From an uncultured Clostridium sp. (GTDB lineage: Bacteria > Bacillota > Clostridia > TANB77 > CAG-508): DNA of 50,705 nucleotides. The notes below the pieces were generated by a model. The model was not told the origin of the DNA, ran no database searches, and saw only the letters and a program-made list of their open reading frames with translations. This document shows positions 7,856-17,508 of the stretch, piece after piece. Made by a program: the position numbers and the translations under genes. Location: the NCBI GenBank assembly GCA_902462295.1, contig CABQAZ010000010.1:1-50705 (forward strand), read 5' to 3'. Each line of letters opens with the position of its first letter. The stretch's first letter is position 1.

Positions 7856-8797
7856 GTGATTCAATTAAAAATACAAGGAAGAACTGGAAATCAGTTCTTT
7901 CAACATGCATTTGTAAGCAATTATATTATAGAGAATAACTTGGATGAAATAATATATGTATCTTTTGAAAATTTAAAGAAGCAAAAATGTAGTGATGAAA
8001 GTTTTAAAAATGAGTTAACAAATTTTAAGATTAATAATATAAAAGAGATAAATAAAGTAAAATTTCAAGGAAATCAGAGAATTTATGACTTTATCTATAA
8101 GGTCATAAATAAATTAATAAGATTAAATGCTAAAATAAAAAAAAGAAAATTAACTCAAAAAGATTATGATTTTTTGATAAAATTTTTACAAAAAAAATTG
8201 AATACAAACGGTTTATATTATTATATACCTGGTATGAAAGAACTTTATAAATCTAAAACGAATAATATAATTTTTTTTGGATATTATGAGGAAAATAGAT
8301 ATTATACAAAAAATAAGGAAGTTAATTTTAAGAATTATACACCTGTAAAAAAAGAAAAAAAGGAAAATGAAAGCTTATATAATATAATAAAAGGAAAAAA
8401 TTCAGTATGCATAACTATTAGGAGGGGAGATTTTTTGAACCCGAGATTTATAAAAAATCATTATATATGTACTACAGAATATTTTGAAAAAGCAATAGAA
8501 AAAATGAACACATTAATTCAGGAACCCCAATATATAGTTTTTTCAGATGATATAGACTGGTGTAAAAAAAATATGAAATTTCCGCCTAATACAAAATTTG
8601 AAAGTGGAAAAGATCCTATATGGGAAAAAATAAGATTGATGTATTCTTGTAAACATTTTATTATTTCAAATAGTACATTTAGTTGGTGGGCACAATATTT
8701 ATCAAGAAATGAAAACAAAATTGTTATAGCGCCTAAAGAGTGGAACAAATTTGAATATGCAGATTTAATATATGATAAAGATTGGATTTTAATATAA
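7856..8797 (+). CDS. GT11-family glycosyltransferase (alpha-1,2-fucosyltransferase type)
   Basis: GT11 enzymes use GDP-fucose (or related donors) and act on glycan acceptors. The 313-residue protein shows the family landmarks in order: GRTGNQFFQHA near the N-terminus, ITIRRGDF (the HxRRGD-type donor-binding motif, with T before I-R-R), FSDDIDWCKKN, and SNSTFSWWAQYL near the C-terminus. The frame is open to an ATG at 7841 that overlaps the previous stop. GTG 7856 is preferred because AGGAG (7844-7848) lies 7 bases before it and because homology begins there. The gene suggests that fucose or a similar deoxyhexose is part of the first glycan. No GDP-fucose synthesis genes are in the window. Confidence 0.85.
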   Translation: MIQLKIQGRTGNQFFQHAFVSNYIIENNLDEIIYVSFENLKKQKCSDESFKNELTNFKINNIKEINKVKFQGNQRIYDFIYKVINKLIRLNAKIKKRKLTQKDYDFLIKFLQKKLNTNGLYYYIPGMKELYKSKTNNIIFFGYYEENRYYTKNKEVNFKNYTPVKKEKKENESLYNIIKGKNSVCITIRRGDFLNPRFIKNHYICTTEYFEKAIEKMNTLIQEPQYIVFSDDIDWCKKNMKFPPNTKFESGKDPIWEKIRLMYSCKHFIISNSTFSWWAQYLSRNENKIVIAPKEWNKFEYADLIYDKDWILI

Positions 8798-8842
8798 TAA
8801 ATATTATATTTATATATAAATGTAGCTTTAGGGAGAAAATAG

Positions 8843-10222
8843 ATGAGTATAAAAAAAGGAGTAGTATATGTATTTATTTCTTATATAATAAAATTAGTAA
8901 TTAGTATTTTTACTGGTTTTGTATTACCTAAAATATTATCAATAGATTCTTATGCGAATATAAAGTTATTTCAAGTGTATATTACATATATAGGTGTATT
9001 ACACTTTGGTTTTTCTGATGGTATGTATTTAAGAATTGGTGGTAAAAATATTGAAACAATAAAAAAAACAGAAATATTAGAAGAATTTAGAACTTTTAAA
9101 ATATTTCAATTAGTAATAACAATAGTTGTTGTAATAATATCAATTTGTTTAAGAAATGAAATATTATTGTTATGTTCAATAGTAATATTTCCTATAAATA
9201 TTGCAGAATATTTAAAAAAAATATATCAAGCTATTGGACAATTTGACAAATACTCAAAATTTACAAATACAGAAACAATATTTATATTTGTTGTAAATGT
9301 ATTTTTATTATTTATAATTAAAACTGATTATTATAGAACATACATATTGGGATACATTATATCATATTTTATTTACTGGATATTAATAGAATTAGAAGCT
9401 AAAAAGATATTTGTAAAAGAAAAAGTAGAGGCAAATATAAAATATTTAATACAAGATATTAAATCAGGTTTTGGGTTAATGATGGGGAATTTTTGTGATA
9501 CCATATTTATGAGTATTGATAGATTATTTGTACAGAAGTTGTTAGGTTTAATACAATTTGCATATTATTCTTTTGCAGTAAGTATTGGGAGTTTAACAAA
9601 TGCTTTTGCTACACCAATAAATATAGTTATGTATAATTATCTTTGTAATAATAAAGAAAGAGAAAAAGTTATTAATGCGAAATTATATGTGTTAGTGATT
9701 TTTTCAGCAATTATAGCAGTTATATTTCCAGTAAAATTCATTATTAATATTGTATTAGATAAATATAAAAATGCTTTGGATGTATTATTTTGGCTATTGG
9801 CTACACAATATATTTCAATAATAATAAGATGTATCCATGTTAATTTATATAAGGCAGAAAAAAGACAAAAAAGATATTTAAAAATAATGATAATAATAGT
9901 AATGTTATCTATATTATTAAATCTAATTTTATATAATATTTTTAAAACTATAGAATCTATTGCAATAGCGACATTTATTACTAATGTTATTTGGTTTATA
10001 ATTGGGGAATATGAATTTAGAGATTATAGATTAAAAAGGAAAGATTATGTATACATTCTTTTTGTAATAAGTGTTTTTTTAATATGTGGATTAATATCTA
10101 GTGAAATAATTGGATTAATTATATATTGTTTTATAATATTAATATTGGTGATATTTTTAGAAAAAAGGACTTTTTATAAATTATTAAAGGAAATAAAAGA
10201 TGGATTTAAAAAAAAATTTTAA
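8843..10222 (+). CDS. Polysaccharide flippase, Wzx-like (MOP superfamily)
   Basis: This is a 459-residue integral membrane protein with about 12-14 hydrophobic segments, typical of Wzx flippases that move undecaprenyl-linked repeat units across the membrane. It is clearly paralogous to the protein at 23205: both carry GFSDGMYLR or GYADGMYLR followed by a GGKN block, and both have QFAYYSFAV in the middle. GGGAGAAAAT precedes the ATG. Because the first cluster has its own flippase and initiating transferase but no polymerase, its product may be a short unpolymerised glycan, or it may borrow the polymerase at 21938. Confidence 0.88.
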   Translation: MSIKKGVVYVFISYIIKLVISIFTGFVLPKILSIDSYANIKLFQVYITYIGVLHFGFSDGMYLRIGGKNIETIKKTEILEEFRTFKIFQLVITIVVVIISICLRNEILLLCSIVIFPINIAEYLKKIYQAIGQFDKYSKFTNTETIFIFVVNVFLLFIIKTDYYRTYILGYIISYFIYWILIELEAKKIFVKEKVEANIKYLIQDIKSGFGLMMGNFCDTIFMSIDRLFVQKLLGLIQFAYYSFAVSIGSLTNAFATPINIVMYNYLCNNKEREKVINAKLYVLVIFSAIIAVIFPVKFIINIVLDKYKNALDVLFWLLATQYISIIIRCIHVNLYKAEKRQKRYLKIMIIIVMLSILLNLILYNIFKTIESIAIATFITNVIWFIIGEYEFRDYRLKRKDYVYILFVISVFLICGLISSEIIGLIIYCFIILILVIFLEKRTFYKLLKEIKDGFKKKF

Positions 10223-10252
10223 TATAAAACCAAAAAAATTAGGAGAAATTTA

Positions 10253-11317
10253 ATGAGAAATAATGAAGTTTTAATCTCTGTTATAGTTCCTATATATAAT
10301 TGTGAGTTATATGTGGAAAGGTGTTTAAAAAGTATATTAGACCTAAATGATTTAAGAATTGAAGTAATTGTTATTGATGATGGTTCAACAGATAGTAGTT
10401 TGGAAATAATAGAAAAATTTATTTCTAATTATTCAAACCTTATTGTTATAAGACAAAAAAATTTGGGTGTTTCTGAGGCGAGAAATAAGGGGTTAGATAT
10501 AGCAAAAGGAAAATTTATTACTTTTATGGATTCAGATGATTATTTGGAGGAAAACTATATTGAAACAATAATAAAAATAGAAAATAGATATTATCCAGAT
10601 TTATTAAATTTTGGATTTATATCAGAAGTACAAGATAAATTTGGTAATGTTATATCAAGTGATATTATAAATTTTAAGGAGAAACTTTATCCTTCAAAGG
10701 AAAAATTAAAAGAGGATTTGATTGAACTTTGGGACAAACATATGTTATATAATATATGGAATAAAATATATTTGAATGATATAATACAAAAACATAACAT
10801 AAGATTTTCTAAAAATTTTGGAGAAGATATGAGGTTTAACATTGAATATTTATCACATTCAAATATTTTTTATAATAGTGATAAATGTTTTTATCATTAT
10901 ATAAATGAAAGGAATGGTTCAATTACTGCTAACTATAATGAAAATTTATTAAAAATAAGAATAGAAGAATATTATTATTTTAATAATTATTTTAAGGATA
11001 ATGGGTATCAATTAGAAGAATATATAGAATTTTCAAGCCGAAGATTTATAGAAAGAGCAGTTGGTTATATGGAAAATGTTTGCTCTAGTAATGATTTGTC
11101 AAGAAAATGTAAATTAAAAATTATAAAAGATACCATGAATAATGATGTTGTACGAGAAACATTAAAATATGCTAAACCTAAAAGTAAAAAGATGAGAATA
11201 ATTTTAATACCAATAAAATATCAAAGAGTACTTAACACATATATTCTGGTAAGATTTATTGGATTTGTAAGAAAGAAAAGACCATCATTATTCAATAAAC
11301 TTAAAAATAAACGATAA
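10253..11317 (+). CDS. Family 2 glycosyltransferase
   Basis: This 354-residue GT-A enzyme begins SVIVPIYNCELYVERCL, has VIDDGSTD (donor binding) and MDSDDY (DxD-type metal site). The region FGEDMRFN about residue 195 matches the catalytic-base segment of the family. The basic C-terminus (FVRKKRPSLF) may sit at the membrane. It is the last gene of the first glycan cluster. Specificity cannot be assigned from the sequence. Confidence 0.87.
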   Translation: MRNNEVLISVIVPIYNCELYVERCLKSILDLNDLRIEVIVIDDGSTDSSLEIIEKFISNYSNLIVIRQKNLGVSEARNKGLDIAKGKFITFMDSDDYLEENYIETIIKIENRYYPDLLNFGFISEVQDKFGNVISSDIINFKEKLYPSKEKLKEDLIELWDKHMLYNIWNKIYLNDIIQKHNIRFSKNFGEDMRFNIEYLSHSNIFYNSDKCFYHYINERNGSITANYNENLLKIRIEEYYYFNNYFKDNGYQLEEYIEFSSRRFIERAVGYMENVCSSNDLSRKCKLKIIKDTMNNDVVRETLKYAKPKSKKMRIILIPIKYQRVLNTYILVRFIGFVRKKRPSLFNKLKNKR

Positions 11318-11363
11318 ATTTAATAATAAAATTAAGGAATATTTTGAAAGTTTTTGTAAACAC

Positions 11364-11392
11364 TTGCCAAAAACAGTAATAAAAGATATAAT
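11364..11392 (+). promoter_or_regulatory. Sigma-A promoter of hpf
   Basis: TTGCCA at 11364-11369, 17-base spacer, TATAAT at 11387-11392, followed by AAAGGAG before the ATG at 11425. Confidence 0.7.
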
Positions 11393-11424
11393 GTAAATAT
11401 ACTAAAAAGAAAGGAGCGATTTTT

Positions 11425-11949
11425 ATGCAAATAAAAATAACAGGAAAGGAACTAAAGGTAACAGAATCAATAAACGATTATGTAGAAAGAAAAATGGAGA
11501 GAATTGCAAAATACTTTGAAGATGCAGAAGCAGATGTTGTAATAAGAGTAGAAAAAACAGCACAAATAGCGGAAATAAAAGTATCAGCAAATGGAGAAAT
11601 GTTTAGAGCAGTAACAGAAGACAAAGACTTATATGCATCTATAGATAAAGATATAGATATATTAGAAGGACAAATTAGAAAATCAAAAACAAGAAAAGAA
11701 AAAATGATGAAAGATTCTAGTTTAAAAACACTAGGTATACAAGAAAAAGTTCAAGAGGTTACTGATGAAATTTTAAAAACAGAATATTATGAAATTAAAC
11801 CTATGACACCAGAAGATGCAAAATTAAAATTACAAGAAAAAAATTCTCAAATGTTCTTAACATTTGTTAATGTTGAAACAAACAAAGTAAATGTTATTCA
11901 TAAACTAAAAGATGGCAAAAATTTTGGATTAATTGAGCCAGAAGCATAG
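11425..11949 (+). CDS. hpf: Ribosome hibernation promoting factor, long form
   Basis: Long HPF dimerises 70S ribosomes into inactive 100S particles in stationary phase. The 174-residue protein has the N-terminal S30AE domain (about 1-95, beginning MQIKITGKELKVTESINDYVERK), a charged linker, and the C-terminal dimerisation domain (about 118-174) with KPMTPEDAKLKLQ and MFLTFVNVET. This length identifies the long form used by Firmicutes. It has its own promoter and terminator, separating the two glycan clusters. Confidence 0.96.
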   Translation: MQIKITGKELKVTESINDYVERKMERIAKYFEDAEADVVIRVEKTAQIAEIKVSANGEMFRAVTEDKDLYASIDKDIDILEGQIRKSKTRKEKMMKDSSLKTLGIQEKVQEVTDEILKTEYYEIKPMTPEDAKLKLQEKNSQMFLTFVNVETNKVNVIHKLKDGKNFGLIEPEA

Positions 11950-11965
11950 CATTAATATTAAAATG

Positions 11966-12003
11966 AAAAAAGAGACTATTTTGTAAAAATAGTTTCTTTT
12001 TCT
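11966..12003 (+). terminator. Rho-independent terminator of hpf
   Basis: AAAGAGACTATTTT pairs with AAAATAGTTTCTTT across a short loop, with one mismatch or wobble, and the stem runs into a T-tract at about 11997-12001. Confidence 0.75.
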
Positions 12004-12087
12004 GCTGTTACTGAATAATTTTTTCTTTTTAAAATTAATCAGAACTAATATTTTGTAACTTTCTAGTAACAAAAATCTATAAAACTA

Positions 12088-12116
12088 TTGAAAAAAAGTT
12101 AAAAAAATGATATAGT
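12088..12116 (+). promoter_or_regulatory. Sigma-A promoter directly at the VanZ-like gene
   Basis: TTGAAA at 12088-12093, 17-base spacer, TATAGT at 12111-12116. The predicted transcription start, about 7 bases on, is near 12123, only about 3 bases before the ATG at 12126. No ribosome binding site is present, so the mRNA would be leaderless. Confidence 0.55.
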
Positions 12117-12125
12117 AAATATGAT

Positions 12126-12629
12126 ATGACAAAATTCGACAAAGAATATAAAATAATAATTAAAATAATATTAATAGTAATATGGATGATAGTAGTATTT
12201 ATCTTTTCGAATCAAAATGGAAAAAAATCTAGTGGAACAAGTTCAAAGGTAACAAAAGTAATTGTAAATATTGTAGCAAAAGATAAAGAAGAATCTAATG
12301 AGCAAAAATTAGAAAAATTTGAAATAGTTGTAAGAAAGGGAGCACATTATACGATTTATACAATAGGTGGATTCTTAATAATGAACTATACATATTCAAT
12401 GGAGAAAACTAAAAAGCAAAAAATATTAGGGAGTTTACTTTTTGGGGCGTTTTATGCGTCTACAGATGAAATACATCAATATTTTGTACCAGGAAGAAGT
12501 GCACGATTATTTGATGTAAGTATAGATACACTTGGTGTAATTACAGGAATTTGTATATACTTAGCATTAATAACCATGATAGACAAATTATCTCAGAAGT
12601 ATGGGAGAAAATTGTTAGATGATGCGTAA
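12126..12629 (+). CDS. VanZ-like family membrane protein
   Basis: This is a 167-residue membrane protein with four hydrophobic helices (about residues 10-28, 80-95, 98-115, 140-158). It carries VanZ-family signatures: FSNQNG early, RKGAHYTIYTIGG in the middle, and DEIHQYFVPGRSARLFDVSIDTLG near the C-terminus. VanZ itself gives low-level teicoplanin resistance by an unclear route. Most homologues are of unknown function and are not resistance genes. The start has no ribosome binding site and sits at the predicted transcription start, pointing to leaderless translation. It precedes the large glycan cluster by about 50 bases and may be its first gene. Confidence 0.85.
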   Translation: MTKFDKEYKIIIKIILIVIWMIVVFIFSNQNGKKSSGTSSKVTKVIVNIVAKDKEESNEQKLEKFEIVVRKGAHYTIYTIGGFLIMNYTYSMEKTKKQKILGSLLFGAFYASTDEIHQYFVPGRSARLFDVSIDTLGVITGICIYLALITMIDKLSQKYGRKLLDDA

Positions 12630-12676
12630 TCAGAAAACAATACAATATATTTTGAATTAGTAGAAAGAGTGTGAAA

Positions 12677-14620
12677 ATGAAAAGGGTTAATGATTTGTTG
12701 AGAAAAAAATTCTCTAAGATAATGATTTTTATGATATTAGATATTGCTGTTATGATAGTTACATCATTTTTAGCAGTTGCTTTAAGATTTGATTTTGTAA
12801 ATATACCAAATGAATACATAAGCACAGCATTTAAATATGTTGGATTTGATATCATTATTATGATAATGACATTTTTTATATATAATTTATATACATCAGT
12901 ATGGAAATATGCTTCAATTACAGAATTGATTAATATAGTATTAGCATGTTGCACAACTGAGTTTATTTGTTTCGGATATAAAAAATTTTTTAATATATCA
13001 ATGCCAAGAAGTTATTATTTAATAAGATTATTATTATTAATATTGTTGATTACATCTGTTAGATATTCTTTTAGAATATTAAGAACTGTAATTATAAGAT
13101 TTGAAAATAAGAGAAAAAATAATAATATAATGATAATTGGTGGCGGTGATGCTGCAAGATTATTAATAGATGAAATATCAAGAAATAAGAAATATGATGA
13201 TTCAAAAATAGTATGTATAATTGATGATAATAAAGAAAAAATTGGCACATATTTAAGAGGAATTCAAATCGTTGGGACAAGAAAGAAAATCAAACAATTT
13301 GCTGAAGAATATAATGTTAACGAAATTATAATAGCAATACCATCGGCACCTAAAAAAGAAATTTCTAAAATTGTAGATGAATGTCAAAAAACTTCATGCA
13401 AATTAGAAATATTGCCTTCTATTTATTTAACGATGAATGAAAAGGAAAACAATATTGCAAACAATATAAGACCAATATCATATGAAGACTTTTTAGGAAG
13501 AAGCCAAATAGTGGTTGATATTAATGAAATATCTGATAATATTACAAATAAAGTAATAATGGTAACAGGTGGAGGAGGCTCAATAGGTTCTGAACTTTGT
13601 AGGCAAATTGCTAAATGTAATCCAAAACAATTGATTATATTTGATATTTATGAAAATAATGCATATGATATTCAAATGGAACTATTAAGAGATTATCCAA
13701 GTCTTAATTTATGTGCGATAATTGGTTCAGTTAGAGACTATGATAGATTAGAAAGAGTATTCCAAGAATATAAACCAAATCAGGTTTTTCATGCTGCTGC
13801 ACATAAACATGTACCATTAATGGAAGTAAGTCCAAATGAAGCAATAAAAAACAATTGCTTAGGAACATTAAATTGTGCTAAATTAGCAGACAAATATAAG
13901 GTTGAAAAGTTTGTGTTAATTTCAACAGATAAAGCTGTAAGACCAACAAATGTAATGGGAGCCTCAAAAAGAATTTGTGAAATGATAATTCAAAGCTATG
14001 ACAAGAAAAGTAAAGATACATCATATGTTGCTGTTAGATTTGGCAATGTTTTAGGTTCAAATGGTTCAGTAATTCCGTTATTTTTAAAACAAATAGAAAA
14101 AGGTGGACCAGTGACTGTAACTCATAAAGATATTACTAGATTTTTTATGACAATACCAGAAGCAGTAAGTTTAGTTTTACAAGCAAGCGTTTATGCTGAA
14201 GGTGGAGAAATATTTGTTTTAGATATGGGAGAACCTGTTAAAATATATGATTTAGCAAAACAGATTATTAGGTATAAAGGTTTTGAACCAAATGTAGATA
14301 TGAAAATAGAAATTACAGGCTTAAGACCTGGTGAAAAATTATATGAAGAAATATTGATGGATGAAGAAGGATTAAAAGAAACACCTAATAAATTAATTCA
14401 TATTGGACAACCAATTGAAATTGATAAAAATTTTTTAGAAAAACTTGATTTATTAATAAAAGATGCATATAATAATGAAGCAGACATAAAGGAAAAAGTT
14501 GCTAAAATAGTAAAAACATATAAATTAAATAGCAACGAGGAAAATAAAAACGAAAATGATGAAAAAGAATTAAACAAAAACAAGATAGAAATAACAGAAC
14601 TAAAAGAAGTAAGAGTTTAG
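12677..14620 (+). CDS. Nucleotide-sugar 4,6-dehydratase, membrane-bound (PglF/CapD-like)
   Basis: Enzymes of this type convert UDP-GlcNAc to the UDP-4-keto-6-deoxy sugar. The 647-residue protein has four N-terminal membrane helices (about 15-120), a CoA-binding-like Rossmann domain (IIGGGDAARLLIDE), and a C-terminal SDR domain with VTGGGGSIGSELCRQ for NAD and TDKAVRPTNVMGASKR, where methionine replaces the usual catalytic tyrosine as in PglF/CapD enzymes. The final 30 residues are low-complexity and charged. ATG 12677 is preferred to GTG 12671 because of the spacing from AGAAAGAG. It is followed by PglE-like and PglC-like genes, as in bacillosamine-type pathways. Confidence 0.9.
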   Translation: MKRVNDLLRKKFSKIMIFMILDIAVMIVTSFLAVALRFDFVNIPNEYISTAFKYVGFDIIIMIMTFFIYNLYTSVWKYASITELINIVLACCTTEFICFGYKKFFNISMPRSYYLIRLLLLILLITSVRYSFRILRTVIIRFENKRKNNNIMIIGGGDAARLLIDEISRNKKYDDSKIVCIIDDNKEKIGTYLRGIQIVGTRKKIKQFAEEYNVNEIIIAIPSAPKKEISKIVDECQKTSCKLEILPSIYLTMNEKENNIANNIRPISYEDFLGRSQIVVDINEISDNITNKVIMVTGGGGSIGSELCRQIAKCNPKQLIIFDIYENNAYDIQMELLRDYPSLNLCAIIGSVRDYDRLERVFQEYKPNQVFHAAAHKHVPLMEVSPNEAIKNNCLGTLNCAKLADKYKVEKFVLISTDKAVRPTNVMGASKRICEMIIQSYDKKSKDTSYVAVRFGNVLGSNGSVIPLFLKQIEKGGPVTVTHKDITRFFMTIPEAVSLVLQASVYAEGGEIFVLDMGEPVKIYDLAKQIIRYKGFEPNVDMKIEITGLRPGEKLYEEILMDEEGLKETPNKLIHIGQPIEIDKNFLEKLDLLIKDAYNNEADIKEKVAKIVKTYKLNSNEENKNENDEKELNKNKIEITELKEVRV

Positions 14621-14653
14621 TTTTGTATATAATATAAAAAAGAAGGATTGGAT

Positions 14654-15889
14654 ATGAAAGAAGATATAAAACCTTTTGAAAATAAAGTATGGTTAAGCTC
14701 ACCAACAATGCATGGAGATGAAATAAAATGGGTGGAAGAAGCTTATAGGACGAATTGGATGAGTACAGTTGGTGAAAACATTAATGAAGTTGAAAGAATA
14801 ACTTGTGAAAAAATTGGATGTAAATATGCAGTTGCATTATCAGCAGGAACAGCTTCATTACACTTAGCAATGAAATTAGCAGGAATAAAACCTGGAGAAA
14901 AAGTATTTTGCAGTGATATGACATTTAGTGCAACAGTAAACCCTATTGTATATGAAGGTGGAATACCAGTATTTATAGATACAGAATATGATTCATGGAA
15001 TATGGACCCAGTAGCTTTAGAAAAGGCATTTGAAATTTATCCAGAAGTTAGAGTAATAGTAGTTGTTCATTTATATGGGACACCTGCAAAGATAGATGAA
15101 ATAATGGCAATAGCAAAAAAACATAATGCGATTGTTATAGAAGACTCTGCTGAAAGTTTAGGAGCTACATATAAAGGAAAACAAACAGGAACATTTGGAA
15201 AGTATAATTGTATTTCATTTAATGGAAATAAAATTATAACAGGTTCAAGTGGAGGAATGCTATTAACAAATGACTTAGAATCTGCTAATAAAGCAAGAAA
15301 ATGGTCAACACAAGCAAGAGAAAATGCACCATGGTATCAACATGAAGAAATAGGATACAACTATAGAATGAGTAATGTTATAGCAGGAGTAGTTAGAGGA
15401 CAATATCCATATTTAGAAGAACATATAGCTCAAAAGAAAGCAATATATGAAAGATATAAAGAAGGATTTAAAGGTTTACCAGTAAAAATGAATCCAATTC
15501 CAAATGATTGTGAACCTAATTATTGGTTATCATGTATGATAATAGATGAAGACGCAATGTGCAAACAAGTAAGAGGGGAACAAGATGCACTTTATATAAG
15601 CTACAAGGGAAAATCTTGTCCAACTGAAATATTAGAAAAGATAGCAAGTATAAATGCAGAAGGTAGACCGATTTGGAAACCAATGCACATGCAACCTATT
15701 TTTAGAATGAATCCATTTATTACAAGAAATGGTAATGGTAGAGCTAACACAAATGCATATATTGCAGGAGATAGTCAAGATGTTGGCATGGATATTTTTA
15801 CTAGAGGTTTATGCTTGCCGTCTGATAATAAAATGACTCCTGAACAACAGGATAAGATTATAAAAGTTATAAGAGGATGTTTTGAATAA
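14654..15889 (+). CDS. PLP-dependent sugar aminotransferase (DegT/DnrJ/EryC1, PglE-like)
   Basis: The enzyme should transfer an amino group to the 4-keto sugar made by the preceding dehydratase, giving a UDP-4-amino-4,6-dideoxy sugar. The 411-residue protein has ALSAGTASLHLA (phosphate pocket), EDSAESLGATYKG and the PLP lysine in SFNGNKIITGSSGG. PGEKVFCSDMTFSATVNP is the typical N-terminal landmark. The ATG at 14654 is preferred to TTG 14648 because AAGAAGGA is better spaced. Its stop overlaps the start of the next gene by one base (TAATG), showing tight coupling. Confidence 0.92.
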   Translation: MKEDIKPFENKVWLSSPTMHGDEIKWVEEAYRTNWMSTVGENINEVERITCEKIGCKYAVALSAGTASLHLAMKLAGIKPGEKVFCSDMTFSATVNPIVYEGGIPVFIDTEYDSWNMDPVALEKAFEIYPEVRVIVVVHLYGTPAKIDEIMAIAKKHNAIVIEDSAESLGATYKGKQTGTFGKYNCISFNGNKIITGSSGGMLLTNDLESANKARKWSTQARENAPWYQHEEIGYNYRMSNVIAGVVRGQYPYLEEHIAQKKAIYERYKEGFKGLPVKMNPIPNDCEPNYWLSCMIIDEDAMCKQVRGEQDALYISYKGKSCPTEILEKIASINAEGRPIWKPMHMQPIFRMNPFITRNGNGRANTNAYIAGDSQDVGMDIFTRGLCLPSDNKMTPEQQDKIIKVIRGCFE

Positions 15890-16536
15890 TGGAACATAAA
15901 AAAGGAATATATGAAAAGTATATAAAAAGATTATTGGACTTTATTTTAAGTTGTATTGCTTTAATATGTTTGTCTCCAATTTTGCTGATTGTTGCAATTT
16001 TGGTAAGAGTTAAGTTAGGAAGTCCAGTGATTTTTAAACAAAAAAGACCTGGAAAAGATGAGAAGATTTTTACTTTATATAAGTTCAGAACTATGACAGA
16101 CCAAAAGGACGATAAAGGTGATTTATTACCTGATTCTCAAAGATTAACTAAGTTTGGTAAGTTCTTGAGAAGTACAAGTTTGGATGAGTTACCTGAGTTG
16201 ATTAATATTATTAAAGGTGATATGAGTATTGTGGGACCAAGGCCATTACTTGTACAATATATTGAAAGATATAATCAAGAACAGAGACGAAGACATGAAG
16301 TAAGGCCTGGACTTACAGGTTTAGCTCAAGTAAGTGGCAGAAATGCTATTAGTTGGGAAGAAAAATTTAATAAAGATGTAGAATACATAGATAATATTAC
16401 ATTTGTTGGTGATGTTAAAATTATTTTTAAAACAGTGATAAATGTGATAAAAAAAGATGGAATAAGTAGTAAAACTTCAGTAACGATGGAAGAGTTTATG
16501 GGAAATGAAGAAATAAAGATAAGAGAAAATGTTTAA
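15889..16536 (+). CDS. Phosphoglycosyl transferase (PglC-like sugar transferase)
   Basis: PglC-type enzymes move phospho-sugar from the UDP-(di)amino sugar to undecaprenyl phosphate. The 215-residue protein has one re-entrant membrane helix (about 15-40), FKQKRPGKDEKIFTLYKFRTM, LRSTSLDELPELINIIKGDM with the catalytic D-E pair, SIVGPRPLL and RPGLTGLAQVSGRN. It is intact, so it provides an internal reference for the interrupted paralogue at 6166. A 35-residue C-terminal tail follows the catalytic core. The position after PglF- and PglE-like genes suggests that a diamino- or aminodideoxy sugar is the first residue of the glycan. Confidence 0.93.
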   Translation: MEHKKGIYEKYIKRLLDFILSCIALICLSPILLIVAILVRVKLGSPVIFKQKRPGKDEKIFTLYKFRTMTDQKDDKGDLLPDSQRLTKFGKFLRSTSLDELPELINIIKGDMSIVGPRPLLVQYIERYNQEQRRRHEVRPGLTGLAQVSGRNAISWEEKFNKDVEYIDNITFVGDVKIIFKTVINVIKKDGISSKTSVTMEEFMGNEEIKIRENV

Positions 16537-16563
16537 TGTTATTTAGAAAGAGAAAGGTGTATA

Positions 16564-17508
16564 ATGAAAATTTTGTTTACAAGTGTTGGAAGAAGAGTTG
16601 AATTAATTCAAGCTTTTGAGAATGTAGCGAATAGATTAAAAGTTAATTTAGAAATATATGGTGCTGATATAACTGATTCTGCACCAGCATTATATTTTTG
16701 TGACCACACGGTTATTGTTCCAAAAATAAAAGATGAAAATTATATTCCGACTTTAATAAAAGTTTGTAATGAAGAGAAAATAGATGCTCTAATACCTACT
16801 ATAGATACTGATTTATTATTATTATCTAAACATAAAAATGATTTTGGTAATACTAAAGTAATTATAAGTAATGAGGATAAAGTTTCTATATGTAGAGATA
16901 AAAGGTATACTGCGGATTATTTCAAATCAATAGGATTGAATAGTCCACATCCAGTAGATGATTATAAAATATATGATGGAAAATTCCCAGCATTCATAAA
17001 ACCCAAAGATGGAAGTAGTAGTATATTTGCATATAAAGTTGAGAATGAAGAAGAATTAATTTCATATTCACATCAAGTGCCAGATTATATAATTCAACCA
17101 TTTATTACTGGAACAGAGTATACAGTAGATGTATTTTGTGATTTTGAAGGAAATCCAATATATATTACTCCAAGAATTAGATTGGCAGTTAGGTCTGGAG
17201 AGGTATTAAAAACAGAGATAAAGCAAGATGATACAATTATAAATGAAATAAAAAAATTAATTAAAGACTATAAACCATGTGGACCAATTACAGTTCAATT
17301 AATAAAAGAGCATAATACTAATAACGATTATTATATAGAAATTAATCCGAGATTTGGTGGTGGTGCACCACTATCTATAAAAGCTGGAGCAGATAGTGCA
17401 GAAGCTATAATAAGACTTCTTCGAGGAGAAAAACTAATCTATCAAGATAAAAAAGCAGAAGATGGAGCTATTTTTAGTAGATTTGATCAAAGTGTGAGGG
17501 TAAAATGA
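16564..17508 (+). CDS. ATP-grasp enzyme (carbamoyl-phosphate-synthase-like ligase)
   Basis: This 314-residue ligase has an N-terminal Rossmann-like preATP-grasp domain (MKILFTSVGRRVELIQAF) and an ATP-grasp domain with FIKPKDGSSS (ATP lysine) and YIEINPRFGGG (metal-binding E and N). ATP-grasp enzymes activate a carboxylate as acyl phosphate and join it to an amine or thiol. The place directly after the PglC-like gene and before a HAD hydrolase, where other clusters have an acetyltransferase, suggests a role in decorating the amino sugar. That is inference. The gene overlaps the next by 4 bases. Confidence 0.85.
   Translation: MKILFTSVGRRVELIQAFENVANRLKVNLEIYGADITDSAPALYFCDHTVIVPKIKDENYIPTLIKVCNEEKIDALIPTIDTDLLLLSKHKNDFGNTKVIISNEDKVSICRDKRYTADYFKSIGLNSPHPVDDYKIYDGKFPAFIKPKDGSSSIFAYKVENEEELISYSHQVPDYIIQPFITGTEYTVDVFCDFEGNPIYITPRIRLAVRSGEVLKTEIKQDDTIINEIKKLIKDYKPCGPITVQLIKEHNTNNDYYIEINPRFGGGAPLSIKAGADSAEAIIRLLRGEKLIYQDKKAEDGAIFSRFDQSVRVK

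Noticed and set aside
11318..11363. Possible terminator after the first glycan cluster
   Set aside because: No stem followed by a T-run is visible; only AT-rich sequence is present.
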